Shown one piece after another: positions 1-11,715 of a stretch of 64,000 bases of DNA (its first letter is position 1; every line of letters begins with the position of its first letter). Source of the DNA: Rotaria sp. Silwood1. Its lineage: Eukaryota; Rotifera; Eurotatoria; Philodinida; Philodinidae. The translations under genes and the position numbers were made by a program. Below the pieces are notes generated by a model, which was not told the origin of the DNA, ran no database searches, and saw nothing but the letters and a program-made list of their open reading frames with translations. The DNA lies in assembly GCA_905250075.1 (NCBI GenBank), contig CAJNOP010000015.1, positions 3,170,608 to 3,234,607 on the forward strand, read 5' to 3'.

Positions 1-830
1 AAACTGAGTGCAGACAAGTTATTAGACCGACCCCGATCTCAAAAAAAGTTTTTGATGATGGCGCTTCGAATCGCACCGAGTGCAATACGCATAGGTCGAT
101 TTTGTAAGCCTATCTCGATTTTTAAGTAATAGATGAAGTCAAATATTTTATCTCATTTAACTCATCATACCACCAGTCACAAAAGAACGCATCGTGTTTT
201 TTTTCTTTTCTTTTCTTGGTTGAGAAAAACTTGTTTTTCTGAATTTTGGGCTAAATAATTAGATGGAATTTGACTCATATTTCTCCATTTTCTTCATAAA
301 AACTAAGTTTTCATGCAATAATCTTATCATATTCGGAATCAGTATGAAAAACTGAATCGATTGATATATGATTTAACCTTTTCCATTGACTTCAGTTTTT
401 TTGGTTTTCGGAGAAGATCTGGCTGAAATTTTCACCAAAAAAATTAAGGTAACGAAATTTTTCGAAACATACATCAATCGATTCAGTTTTTCGCGGTGCT
501 TCCGAATATGATAAGGTTATTGCACGAAAGCTTAGTTTTTATGAAGAAAATGGAGAAATACGAGTCAAATTCTATCCATTTAGCCCAAAATTCAGAAAAA
601 CAGTTTTTCTCAACAAAGAAAAGAAAAGAAAAAAACGCGATGCGTTCTTTTGTGACTGGTGATATGATGAGTTCAATGAGATAAAATATTTGACTTCATC
701 TCTTACGTAAAAAAACTAGATAGACTTACAAAATCGGCCTATATGTATTGCACTCGGCGCGATTCGAAGCGCCATCATCAAAAAATTCTTTAGATTGGAC
801 TCGATCTAACAACTTGTCTGTATTCAGTTT
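1..830. mobile_element. Large foldback (long inverted-repeat) element
   Basis: Bases 1-368 and about 470-830 are reverse complements with scattered mismatches, separated by a loop of about 100 bases. The outer ends read AAACTGAGTGCAGACAAG on the left and CTTGTCTGTATTCAGTTT on the right. No transposase ORF is visible; the short ORF in the right arm is an arm artefact. The left end coincides with the window edge, so the element may extend further and no target duplication can be checked. It is best called a non-autonomous foldback or long-TIR MITE of unknown superfamily. Confidence 0.85.
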
Positions 831-3278
831 TGTATGCTGAATTTGAAAAAAATATCTTTAGAAGCTGGACAAAATAAGGAAGCAGAAAAGTTTGCACATT
901 TTGAAAAAGATATGTTTTTCGTATTTTTCGACCCGGAAGAAGCATTTTCTGGCGCTAAAAAGTAATTTTTCGTGATCAGCAGCTCATACTCTATCAAATG
1001 ATGTAAAAGAAAGGTGAAAAAAAAAATTTGCTTGAAATTCGCATTGCCAACACTTTATATATAACATATCTATTGTTCACTACGCCGATGACGAATGGGT
1101 TCGTTGAAAAATAAATTATTTTGAATAAAATAAGTTCAATTCACTTTTACACGCCGTATTTTGGACACAGATGGAATCACAACCCGACAATGAGCAGTAA
1201 AGCAGACCGAAATTCACCAAAAATTTTAGGCAAAGAGTACATATGAGCTTTCTGCCAAAGAAAAGTACTCTCAAGTTGATTTTCTGCGGGAATTTTGCAG
1301 AAAATATATTCTTGATGCTATCTATCTATTTTTGCCAGAAAGAGGGATAATATGACTCAACTGTTCGCATTGCTACCACTAATCAATAAGTATGCATGCA
1401 TCGCGGAGAGGAAATTTTGAGAAATTCATCTTCTTAAATTTTGTTTATATATAGGTTGTACGAAAGCGAGAAAAAATATTTTTCAGCAGAAAAGCGTAGA
1501 AATACCGCGGAAAAAAATTGGCAGAAAGGATCCGAATTTAGCGGGGGGAAATCCCCCCCCCACCCCCCCCCTAATCGGCAAGCCTGATACGAAGCTTCGC
1601 GTTCAACAATTGATGTTTGTCTATTAGCTAATTGTTTTTCAAGGTCATCAAGTTTAAATAATATTTTCATAATCTAATTGAATTTTTTCTATATAATTTT
1701 CAAAAACTTTATATATGATGTACATATGCAATTATTTCAATCGATTGTTTGAAATAACCGCGGATACTAGATGAAAAAAAAGAATATTATAATATGTTGT
1801 ATTTTAAAATCCACAGACCATTATCTACATTCAATATTATTTTTCAAATTATACATGAGCATGTGATAATTCGTTCGAACAACCATTGTTAAACTAGCAC
1901 ATGATTCAGTTATTTTAGCATTGAAGAAAAAAACTGAATTACTGTATGTTAAATAGAGAATTTGATTTTCGTATATTTCAATGATAATTATATTATGCTG
2001 TATTTGTTTTGTTAATCAAATTATTTTGTTCTTTACATTTGTCAACAAATTGAGAATATAAATTTAAACACTTTACAAGAACTAAAAGATTGATATGAAT
2101 TGATTTTTTTTTTCATTTCAATAAATAAAATACATTTCGAACATGCAATATAAAATTTAGGAGAAAACAATTTCAGCCTTTTTGTCTTTCACAATTTTAA
2201 TCCTACTACAAATGAGACATGTTCATGAATTTATTCGTATTACGATCGAGAATCGATTGTTTGATTAATAGAAAAAAGATAATTTCGAAACGATTTTATA
2301 TAAGAAAAATGAATAAAATAATTTTACTGCAGAATTCGTTTCAATAGCTACATGCAATATTTTTGATTAGATCATTTTTGAGATGAACAGAAAAGTAACA
2401 CATTGTACATTATTGTTAAGATGTAACATAAGTTTGTTTAATTTGAATTTCATGACTTAATTTTCGATTGAATATTTCTAATTCTTTAGTTAAATAAAAA
2501 TTATTTTAAAATAGAGTCAACAGTCAATAAAAGACTGATCTTGTTTGAAGTTCATTTTTATGAATTGAGTCATTTAAAGACACTGTCCACAAAGTCATCT
2601 TGACGAAGTAATGTTGATGAATGAAACAAAGGATTTAAATGAGCAAAAGCAAATATCATTTTGAGAAGCTCATATTTTCAGTACACCAGATACATATCAT
2701 TGATAGAGACTATTTATGATCTTAAGTTCTTCTGATCGAATATTATTGTGGAATTGAACTAAAATCAAGGCTTTGATATAATGACATCATTTATTTGTAT
2801 TTTTTTTTCAAGCAAAATTGGTTGTACTATTATGAATAGCGACTGTAGCGTAGCACCATTATTTACGTGAAGCTCATTTTTTACAAACATATGATATATA
2901 ATAGGTGCACTATAAAAAAATTCGCAGAATAATAAACGTTTAAACGGTTCATACCCTTTTCCATCGTTTATGAAATGCTCATAAACGCTTTTAGAAACCA
3001 TTACATAAGGGATTATTAAGAGGTATATGAGCTTCCAATACTCTGCTGAAAAAGACTATGAAAGGGTTGATAAGATTAATAAACTCCTAAAGGATTCCTT
3101 ATACGTTGTACTTTCATAAACCCTTGTAAGGATTCTTGAGTATCATAAATCTGTTCATTTAGTCTCCAAAATTCTTTTAGAAAGGGTTGATGAAAATAAT
3201 ATATCCGCCACCAACATTTAGAATCGATATTTGAAAGTATTCTTAGACGACATCAACGATCAATAGGGTTGATGATAA
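831..3278. other. Intergenic, no gene recognised
   Basis: AT-rich sequence with stops in all frames. The only notable local structure is the run of G and C at 1543-1571, listed separately. The part around 2940-3240 carries several variants of an AAGGGTTTATGAAA-like motif and may be an old repeat. I see no protein family here. Confidence 0.6.
1541..1571. repeat. GC homopolymer hairpin
   Basis: A G6 run, AAAT, then C9-A-C9. The G6 and C runs can form a short hairpin, and the minus strand reads G9-T-G9, which could form a G-quadruplex. It is isolated in AT-rich DNA and is probably a transposon relic or a slippage product. Confidence 0.6.
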
Positions 3279-3353
3279 GCCGGGGATGGCGTAGTGGTTC
3301 TATGCATCTGATTGTTAGTCAGACATCAGAAGGTTCGATTCCTCCCCCCGGCA
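3279..3353 (+). tRNA. tRNA-Asn (anticodon GTT), or tRNA-like sequence
   Basis: A 75-base cloverleaf can be drawn. The acceptor stem GCCGGGG/CCCCGGC is perfect, and so is the anticodon stem TCTGA/TCAGA, around loop TTGTTAG with anticodon GTT. The T arm is GAAGG-TTCGATT-CCTCC with one mismatch. The internal promoter boxes TGGCGTAGTGG (A box) and GGTTCGATTCC (B box) fit the Pol III consensus. The D stem fits best if shifted by one base (GCGT/ATGC), and the acceptor stem differs from the usual animal tRNA-Asn as I remember it. It may therefore be a diverged gene, a pseudogene or a SINE head. No CCA is encoded, as expected for a nuclear gene. Confidence 0.7.
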
Positions 3354-3411
3354 CAGTGTCTTTGGTGTCAAGATATACGGTATCGGAAGAATAAACAAAG
3401 GAAGAACAGCA

Positions 3412-3501
3412 ATGCACGCCAACCTCGTCATCACTGCCTCCATTGCGATTTTCGTTCTGTTCGCTTTCGCTTCCTTGTCATTCTTTCTCTGTTTGTTATA
3501 G
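3412..3501 (+). CDS. Putative 29-residue hydrophobic micropeptide
   Basis: An ATG 59 bases after the tRNA-like gene opens a 29-codon frame ending in TAG. After Met-His-Ala-Asn the peptide is almost entirely hydrophobic (Leu, Val, Ile, Ala, Phe, with a few Ser, Thr and Cys), enough for one membrane helix. A polyadenylation-type AATAAA lies about 80 bases downstream, near 3584. The stretch is richer in G and C than its surroundings. The size and composition recall single-helix regulatory micropeptides such as sarcolipin-like proteins, but I see no diagnostic residues. It could equally be a chance ORF in the body of a tRNA-derived SINE, and a longer overlapping ORF in another frame has no recognisable family. 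Confidence 0.25.
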   Translation: MHANLVITASIAIFVLFAFASLSFFLCLL

Positions 3502-4695
3502 TAGTCTTGTCTGTTGACTCGTATGTTTCGTAAACGTTCGCAAAAAAATTATACAAAAACACAAAAAAATGTATAGATGTCACGAATAAAATTCAGCCTT
3601 TAAAAAAAGGTTTATGATAAGGTATATCAATGGGATTATTGATCTGCATTATCGTCTTTAGGGTTTCTTGTAAGGTACATGGACCGCTTTAAAAGTAGCA
3701 TAACCACCTCGAGTAATTGATGAATGATCAAATAGAGGAGCTCTCACCATCATCAGTGATAAAGTCACTCGTATGAAAGACATGCGAAAACAACTAATAA
3801 TTTTCATCCTTATATGAATCACAGACACATGTTATATAATGTGATTCATAGTTGGCAACTAAAAGGTGTTAGACTTACAGGATGTTGAAAAAAACACTTA
3901 TCTGGTATTAGTTCTACGTTTGAAGCTTCATAATCAATGGAACTCTCACTTGGCAATCTAAACAATCGGATCTGAACTAATAAATAAAGGAGTGACAGTA
4001 GAAAAGCTGCTCAGGTCGGATAAAACGATCATTAAACGGCCGTAAACGATATAAATACGGTGAAATATTATGGTCCAAACGGTCAATCGTTTACGATGAC
4101 CGTTTACAGAGCACCGCATGCGATAGCGCAGCGGTCACCATAAACATTACGTCTTCCAGTTGTATTTGTAAGAAGGTGCTAGGGTGTGAGTGGCTGTGAG
4201 TGTTGGGCCTGACAGAAGAGAAAAACACATAACATCAACACTTACATGCTCAACTGATCAAGATTTTCGAAAATTGTTAGAATAACACCCTTCAGAAAGA
4301 TTTAATAGTTTGGTTTTGGGCAGCAGTTTTCAAGAGCTTTTGTTTATTTAGTCAATGTTTTCATGAGCTCTGTCTTAAAATTATTCTCTCTAAACAATTA
4401 TGAACTAATGGTAGCAAAACAGAAAAAAGAAATATTCAAATAAAGTCAAACTATAAATATACTTCATGTTCGAGAAATACAAATAAGTAGAATAAATATT
4501 TTATATTTTAAGACTCGTCTTTTGCTTCATAGCATGTCGTAGTTCTCTTTTCATTTCATAAATTCATCCCATTTATTTATCGACACCAACTTCTATCTCC
4601 ATCTATCGTCTATCTCTACTATTTGTTATTGTCTCCATATCATGAACCATGTTCTCATAATTCTTTAAAAAGATTTTTTTTTTTACGAAACACAA
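3502..4695. other. Intergenic, upstream of the PRELI gene
   Basis: No coding sequence recognised. A 9-bp inverted repeat AAACGGTCA/TGACCGTTT lies at 4077-4105. The last 200 bases before the PRELI start codon are pyrimidine-rich and probably hold its promoter and 5' UTR, but I cannot point to a specific promoter element. Confidence 0.5.
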
Positions 4696-5467
4696 ATGGT
4701 CAAGACATATATTGGTCAGTGGTTATATACATTTCCTTGGTCTCAAGTTGTTAGTGGTTTTTGGCAAAAATTTCCAAATCCTTATACGTATGAAGTTTTG
4801 TTTTGTTTTGTTTTTTTTGTTACAGATATCTGATTCATTTTGAATAATGTATTGTATATAGAGGCCATGTTTTATCTGAAGATACATATTATCGAACAGT
4901 AACTGAAGATCAAAAATTAATATCAAAACGTTTATTAGCTAAAACAAATAAACTTCCACGTTGGGGTGAACGCGTATTTTATCGTGGAGCAGCGTCAACT
5001 ATAGGATTTATTATTGAAGAATCAGTATGTGATTTAAAACAAAAAATATTTACAACAAATACAGTTAATATTAATCTTAAATCATTAATGGTAAATGATT
5101 AAATCTTGTTTTTTTTTTTGTTTAAAACTTTAAATTCTTATTTGTTTTCTAGACTGTAGAAGAAACATGTGTATATCGACCAGATAAAAATGATGAATCA
5201 AGAACAATATGTGAAAAAAAAGTTGTTGCACGAGGAGAATTATTCGGTTTTAAAACAACATTAGAAACATTTGCTATACAACGTTATAAAAAAAATCAGG
5301 AATATGCAAGTCTTGGATTAGAATTTATACTTCATAAATTATATTTACCACAATTACCACCACCACCTGTTACTGGTATTAAAACACCAGATACTCGAAC
5401 ATTTTCAAGAAAATTAAGTGATAAAGCTAAACATTTATTAAAAACATCCAATAATGATACACTTTAA
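4696..5467 (+). CDS. PRELID1: PRELI domain protein (PRELID1-like mitochondrial lipid-transfer protein)
   Basis: Three exons, 4696-4787, 4862-5090 and 5153-5467, joined in frame, give 211 residues, close to the roughly 219 of human PRELID1. The start MVKTYIG, the early FPWSQV...FWQKFPNPY block, the TKNKLPRW-like block (here TKTNKLPRWGERVF) and TVEETCVYRPD follow the PRELI/MSF1 domain from end to end. Family members work in the mitochondrial intermembrane space with TRIAP1/Mdm35 and carry phosphatidic acid between membranes for cardiolipin synthesis. The C-terminal tail (about residues 180-211) is proline- and lysine-containing and less conserved. Introns are 74 and 62 bases with GT-AG ends. 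Choice among PRELID paralogues is by overall resemblance, so the family is certain and the exact orthology likely. Confidence 0.93.
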
Positions 5468-5733
5468 TATTGACATGATTGTTTCTTTTTTCTTTTTGTT
5501 AAAATTACCCATGAAACTACAACTTGTTATTGTTATAATTGTTCTTTTTTACACTAGCATTGAGCATTGTTTTGTTCTTTCTATTTATAGATATTGAATA
5601 TGTATATGTTTCATAATAATGAATAAAATCGTTGGCATGATTTCTAACAAAATTGATATTATGTATTTAATTTACTAGAAATTAAATTAATGAACAATGT
5701 GAGTTGCTTTTTATTCATACAATTATTTCTAAA

Positions 5734-5773
5734 AATAAACTATGAATCTATATGAATAGATTCATAGTTTATT
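5734..5773. terminator. Perfect 18-bp hairpin downstream of the PRELI gene
   Basis: Bases 5734-5751 and 5756-5773 are exact reverse complements around the 4-base loop ATGA. It lies about 270 bases after the stop codon, so it could be a 3' UTR or 3'-end structure. It could also be a small palindromic repeat; the terminator label is only a placeholder. Confidence 0.4.
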
Positions 5774-6836
5774 ATTTTTTTCAAATTTAATTTTATTTCA
5801 AATTACTTTTTATTAATTATTAAATAGTATAATCCATCTGATAACGTATTTATGTCATTATAATGAAAATTAAATGCAAGAAAAAATTTGACTATACATG
5901 TATTTTTGATATATATTCTTACTGATGATTGTTAGATCGAAAGAGTTTGAAGTTTTGAGTAGTGATTTTATGGTTAAACATCGAAATTTTTGAAAAAATA
6001 AAAGTTTTTTGCAACACGAATTTTCTTCTTTAAACTACAAAACTATGAAGACGACAATAGTAAGATTTTGAAAAAGCAATAGACAAAATAATTGAGAAGT
6101 CTATCGTAAATTGAGTACATTCTGATGAAGAAGAGTGTGAGTATAGGTGTTGATCGTCTCTTCATCCACATTCCATCCTTATTTTGATTTCTTCTAGCTA
6201 TCATCGTTAAGACCATATCTCAAAAATATAAGTATGTATGCTTCATCTTACGGTAAGACTAACCATTGTTTATTTTTGATAAATCAATTTCAACTTTTTT
6301 ATGTTTATTACGATAAACAACGGTAAGTTTCTTGAAGGAACAGTACGCAATTGAATTCGTTAAAGAATTGAAATGGTCTTCAATTAATTGATCCAGAATT
6401 TAACGTATGTTTATGAATCAAAGATATCGTCTATCTATTACAAACAAATGTTAATAACTTTGAAGATTTTACATCGTCAAAGATTGTGACACTATTCAGA
6501 ATATATTTTGTTTTATAAAAAGAATTTATACATTATGGAAATCTGCAATCACTTCAATTATTTATAAAAGATATGATGTTTTTTTCTTCATGAGATCCAG
6601 GTACTCTCAACGGTATTTACAATTCGGATTCGTCCAGAAAATTGTTCGAAATCTTCTGTTCTTGTTCTTAGCAGAACTCAATGAGATCTATCGATTGATG
6701 GAACCAGATATATCATAGGTGGAAACACTGACCTTAAAAATGGACTTTTTAATTTTTTATAATGGATTCTTGGCTACCTGTTTAGTATTTCTTTCTGAGA
6801 TCGGCCGAGAAAGCTGTACGAAGTTAGCTATCCTTG
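5774..6836. other. Intergenic, no gene recognised
   Basis: AT-rich sequence with no ORF of note and no recognisable element. Confidence 0.55.
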
Positions 6837-7385
6837 TTGCACGTAATGATCGCCGAGTTGTACTTGGAACAAGCTCTTAGAAGAATCCGAAAGAGCAATA
6901 CTTTTGAGGATACTTGCTCCCATGGGAGAAAAGTCAATTTTTACGCCAATTGGACGGAGCTATGGTTAATGCACTTATACCAATGGACAGAGTTCGTCGA
7001 ATTCTACTTACAACAAGAATTGGAGATTTGGAACAAGTTTCTGGACGAAGCCGGCATGGAAACATTCTCTATGATATCTGGTTCTTATGGAGAAGAAACC
7101 GATTTTTAAGATGACCGATTTGAGCTATGGAAAATTTGATTATATCAATGGATAGAGCTCGTCGAGTTTTAGATGAAACAAGAACAGGAAATCTGGAACA
7201 AGTTCCTGGGCGAATGCCGAATGGAAATACTTTGGAGAGCACCTGGATCTCATGGAGAAGAAAAAAATCGATTTCTCATTAGATTGGTTTGAGCTATCAA
7301 AAATCTAATTATACCAATCAATAGAGCACGTCGAGTTCTACGTAGAACAAGTTTCTGGGCAAATCTAGGATGGAAAAACTCAAAT
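6837..7385. repeat. Diverged tandem repeat, period about 165-170 bp
   Basis: Units begin GAGCTATSR at 6957, 7122 and 7291. A more diverged unit precedes them from about 6837, and the last is partial. Each full unit contains, in order, an ATACCAATGGATAGAG-like block, a GTCGARTTCTA block, a GAACAAG...CTGG block and a CATGGAGAAGAAA block, followed by CGATTT. Short ORFs across the first unit arise from the repeat and have no recognised family. Units differ at many positions, so the array is old. Confidence 0.75.
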
Positions 7386-9458
7386 GTTGAGATAACTCCA
7401 TCTACATAGTCAAATTACTTATTGCATTAAAAGAGCCGAATGCGCTCGTCGATACTTCAATTTCTTGATGACCATCATTTATTAACATAAGTTTTCACAA
7501 GTAAAACATCCGCTCTTTGATTTCAAAGAGTTAGATCGATTATTGCTTTCAGCTGTATTTTTCCACGCCAGTAGTGTCTTGCGTGGCCAACACTTTTGGT
7601 CATGATTACGATGAATTGCGATAAAAATTTATCCTCAACCATCTTTAGGAAAGATCGATCACTTCTCGACAGACTGTGTGGTGAATTTTATTTTGATCGA
7701 CAAGTAACAGTGCCAAAAATAAAAATATCGAAGACAAAAATAAGAGATAAAAACATGGAGACAAGAGTGAGAGCGAAATGTGAGCAGATTTCTTTTTTCA
7801 TACACTCTTATTTTCAATATTTCTATTTTTCCATATTTTTATTTTTGGCATTTTTCATCTTGATAAAGTCAGGGTGAGTTTGTGTTCTGTGTGGTACAAT
7901 AGTACAAGCCAAATCAAGTTGTCGAAGGGTTCGAGTTGCCTCAGGAGAATATAATCTTATTGCTGCGTAGCAGGTAGAATCTAACCAAGATTCTGTTATA
8001 TTTTTAGTGCCCTGTAGTGTTTATAATTGCAAATATAGACAGAAGCAAAATGTACCGAACATTTTCTGTTTCTGAATACACGCTATTGTAGACCTTCTTT
8101 AGAAAACAGTGAACGATGTAGAGTTATCAAATGAGATTAACACTTTTCTAAAACATTGAAAACTATTTTAAATTTTAAAAACTCTTTCAACTATATGTAG
8201 AATGCAATCTATCATGTAAAAACTGCACCAATATTTACTGTATGACGTTGATACTGATTTTTATAAAAATTCTGTATAGCTTACGAAACTTCATTTATAT
8301 ACAATGTTCTTGGAAAAAAGATGTGCATATACATTTTACTCATGAGCTTGGCCACGTATCGGTCATCCTCGCATGGGGAAGGATTAAACTGACAAAAATA
8401 AAGAAAATTCCCTCTAAAATCAAAAGTACACTGCCGATCGTTTATGAAACACGTTGTAAGCTCTGAGATACTTTGTTGACTAGCGATATGAACCCTATTT
8501 TCATTCGATCAGGATCTACAAAGAAATTTTTTGACTAATTTCACCAAAAAAATTTATTATTGAATCCTGTTACATTTCATTTTTTGCCTGAAAAATAGAC
8601 ATAGTTTCTAATGTTATTTCGTTGTGAGAGTGAAACTGACACACTTGGACGATAGAACTATCTCTGTACTACTCATGGATTAGAAAAAAGATGGGCTTTT
8701 ATTGTGATAACTGAAAATTTCAAGGTCTCAAACTTTTCCCATTAGAAAGTCGAAAAAAGGCGAAATTCCATAACGTACAATGTTTACAGTTTTTTTATTG
8801 GATGCAATTATACTTGTTAAGAAATGAACTGCTATTATAAACGCTTGTGGAGAACTGAACAATTTTTATACAGAGCGTTTAGTTGTATATCACTTCGCTG
8901 CGTAGTAAAACCCTTAACTCTCAGCTCATCCTACAAAAAAATTTCCATTTTTTGAAATTCCGTAACGGTCAGCATTTTTTTAATAACTCAGCCTTGGCTG
9001 CATAGAAATCGAAAAAATTTTTATTGGTAATAGATCTAAATGATCTCCACATATGATAAAAATTTTAGAGGGTTTGCTATTATCATTGATGAGATGTAAG
9101 TGTTACAATATGAAAAAAAATGAAATTCCGTAACGCGTGGCCAAGCCGTCATATAAATCGTGATCGTGATCGTGATCATGACGGTCACATAGGACACTAG
9201 CAATCAGTCTTGCATATGGCTGCAGAATGTTATATAGCCGAATCAATACTCTGCTTTCATTTATTGACTAATTGATGACAAACAAGAATAAAATCAATCA
9301 TTTTTCAAAGTAAAAATTACATTTTTTCTGTTTTCGTAGGTGAGAAATCTTCCTTGAGAGAAAAAAACGTTCGGGCCGGATCGTTCAATGAGTATTGATC
9401 TATATACTATAAAAGGCGTCTATTAATCGGCAATCAACATAAATGATGAAAACATTCA
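7386..9458. other. Intergenic with degraded repeat material
   Basis: No gene. An imperfect inverted repeat lies at about 7711-7750 and 7805-7850 (GTGCCAAAAATAAAAATAT and its complement). The motif GAAATTCCGTAACG occurs at about 8955 and 9120, with a variant at about 8763. GCTTGGCCACG near 8347 faces its complement near 9138, which may mark the ends of an old insertion. A short CGTGAT repeat lies at 9159-9180. Confidence 0.5.
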
Positions 9459-10001
9459 CGAGGGAAGTTCACCAACAGTTCAATCGCTTTTGCGTTGAGA
9501 CTACGTGCACTATTTAGGTACAAATAGCTATGAATACTCTGAAAAAATTTCGGACCACTAACTTATTGCTATTTAGATACTGCATTGAAAGTTTACATAG
9601 AAACAGATCTTACCAAGAATAGTATTGCGTACAAGTTTCAGATCTTTTGATTTATTTCTATCCATAGATACAACTGTGATAACTTCATTTGGACTAATCA
9701 GACAATTTGACGTTCTTCTTTCAGAATAGGAATAAATAAAAAACCTGAAACTCTCACATAATATTATTCTCGGCAAGGCCTGGTTCTATGGATAGTTGTA
9801 AGTCGAAATTCTAAAATTAGTTTTTCTAGTGTTCGTGAGGAGGATCACAGCGTTTATTTAAAAATATATCATAACAGTGAAGTATCTCCTAACCAATAAG
9901 TTAGCGGCCCTAATCTTTTTCAAGAATTGATAGCTCATTTGTACCTACGTAATGTACATAGTCACAACCCAACAGCGATTGAACAGTTTATGACCTTCCC
10001 G
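9459..10001. mobile_element. Foldback element, CGAGGGAA-ended family, copy 1
   Basis: The left arm runs from CGAGGGAAGTTC at 9459 to about 9640. The right arm, about 9830-10001, is its reverse complement with mismatches and ends in TTCCCG. Shared blocks include CAGTTCAATCGCT and a CGCTAACTTATTG-like block. Internal sequence resembles the elements at 41218-41838 and near 59200-59690. No transposase is encoded. Confidence 0.7.
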
Positions 10002-10892
10002 GATTCGGTGGAAAACGTAGACAAGGAAAACACCGAAGAGAAAAATGTCGAAGAAAAAGCAGAAAAATATCGAAAAGGCAAATGTAGAAGGGGAAAATAT
10101 AGAAACTGAAAAACGTCGAATGAGAAAAACAGAAAAAGGAAAATGTCGAAAATTGAATTTTTTAATAGCTTTAATAAGGGTTTGGATGTGGGTATAGCAG
10201 CCGAGTACACCCACGCCTCACACTCCACAGCCACATCCACTGTAGCCACACGCACTCTATAGTTTACTTTAGCAATGAACGACTATATCGACTAGACGAC
10301 AAGGATGACGGACGAATTTAGAATATTCTGTTAATAACCAATACCAGTTCGAAAAGTAAATTACGTAATCTGTAGACACTTTTCTTTTTTCTATTGTCAT
10401 CTTCTACATTTGTTTGTTCGGTGTTTTCCTAGTTTTTTTTCGACATTTTCCTATTTGGCGTTTTTCTTTTCTACGTTTTCCGTCAATTCGACCTTTCCTC
10501 GTCAGTATAAAATTTTATGAAGTTTTTCATTAAAGCTCGATTTATCTGTATAGTTCAACAAGAAAACATCTTGTTGTATACAGTGAGAACCTAAATAGAC
10601 AAAAATTCATTGCTGACTTTATTAATATTAAGAGTGAATCTATGAGAAAATCAGTCACTTAAGGACATCGATGATGGAGTCATATCTCAGAATTGACTAA
10701 TTTTTTAGTATGTAGTCGAGGGTAGTGAGTTGTGTACTTCCTGAAATTTTCAGTTCAATCCAACGAGTTTTTGAAGCATAATCATCAAAACAAGGATGAG
10801 GTTTTTTGATGATTGTTAGCTCATAGTTTTTGTTCACTTTCCAGCAACTTTATGCATTGTTTGGCAAAAATTTGATTTCTATGTTTCGACTT
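10002..10892. other. Intergenic, purine-biased then pyrimidine-biased sequence
   Basis: 10010-10160 carries many variants of AAATGTCGAAAA on the plus strand, and 10430-10500 carries the complementary pyrimidine pattern (TTTTCGACATTTTCC). The pair may be the arms of a decayed inverted repeat. ORFs here are low-complexity artefacts. Confidence 0.5.
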
Positions 10893-11368
10893 TTAGGAAT
10901 TTCGACTTCTAATAACTTTAGACATATGCATCAGTAAATTCAACTATTAAATGCACAGAAAAAGATGCATTTTTTCACTGAATTAATGAGAAGCGCGACC
11001 AAATCCAAGAACAAGCATAGTCATGCATTTTTCTATATTTTTCATACAAAAAGGGGCAAAATGTCGATCAAGTGCATTCGATGTCACAACACGAAAATTG
11101 TCTGATATTTTTATCACAGACAGAGCTCATCAGAGTCTATTTGTAGTAAAAGTATCAGACCATTTCTGTGTTGTGTTATCAAATGCGCTTGATTGACATT
11201 TTACTCCTTTTTATATGAAAAATAGAGAAACACGCATAAATTTGTGTGTTTTTACGATTTCGTCAAGATTTTCATCAATGCATTGAAAAAATGTGAATTT
11301 TTTTGTTTGTTTGATAGCGGAATTCACTGACAAATATGTCTAAAATTACCAGAAGTCGAAATTCTTAA
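10893..11368. mobile_element. Foldback element
   Basis: About 210-base arms (10893-11110 and 11165-11368) are imperfect reverse complements around a loop of about 55 bases. Outer ends are TAGGAATTTCGACTTCT on the left and AGAAGTCGAAATTCTTA on the right. A block reading CAAAATGTCGATCAAGTGC on the left is matched by GCGCTTGATTGACATTTT on the right. It lies about 350 bases upstream of mLST8 and encodes no protein. Confidence 0.75.
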
Positions 11369-11715
11369 GGACTGAAATATGTAAGTCAAGTTTTTAGAAA
11401 AAAACACATAAGATTGTTAGAAAAAGTTCGTAAAAATTATGCTTCAGAACTCAAAGAAAAACTCATCTATGTTTGGACGATTACTCTTCAAAAGCTGGTC
11501 AGATTGGACTGAAAATTGCAACAAGTTCATAACTCGTTGTCCTCTACAACATAATAAAACATCAGCCAATTCTGAGATAACACCCTATCGTCACCGTCTG
11601 ATTTTCTCAAATACTCACTCTTATATTCTTCTTTTTGATAAGAATAAACCATTCTAGATATTAAGAAAGACGAAATTCAGTTATATATATTGCAATTAAG
11701 TTACTATTTAAAACA

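Noticed and set aside
496..684. 62-codon ORF
   Set aside because: It lies inside the right arm of the foldback element and has no recognisable domain; an inverted-repeat artefact.
6834..7114. Overlapping ORFs of 91 and 66 codons
   Set aside because: They span the first unit of the tandem repeat, and the frame is not kept open in the following units.
9927..10255. Three ORFs on both strands
   Set aside because: Purine-rich low-complexity DNA (AAATGTCGAA-like words) leaves long frames open by composition alone.
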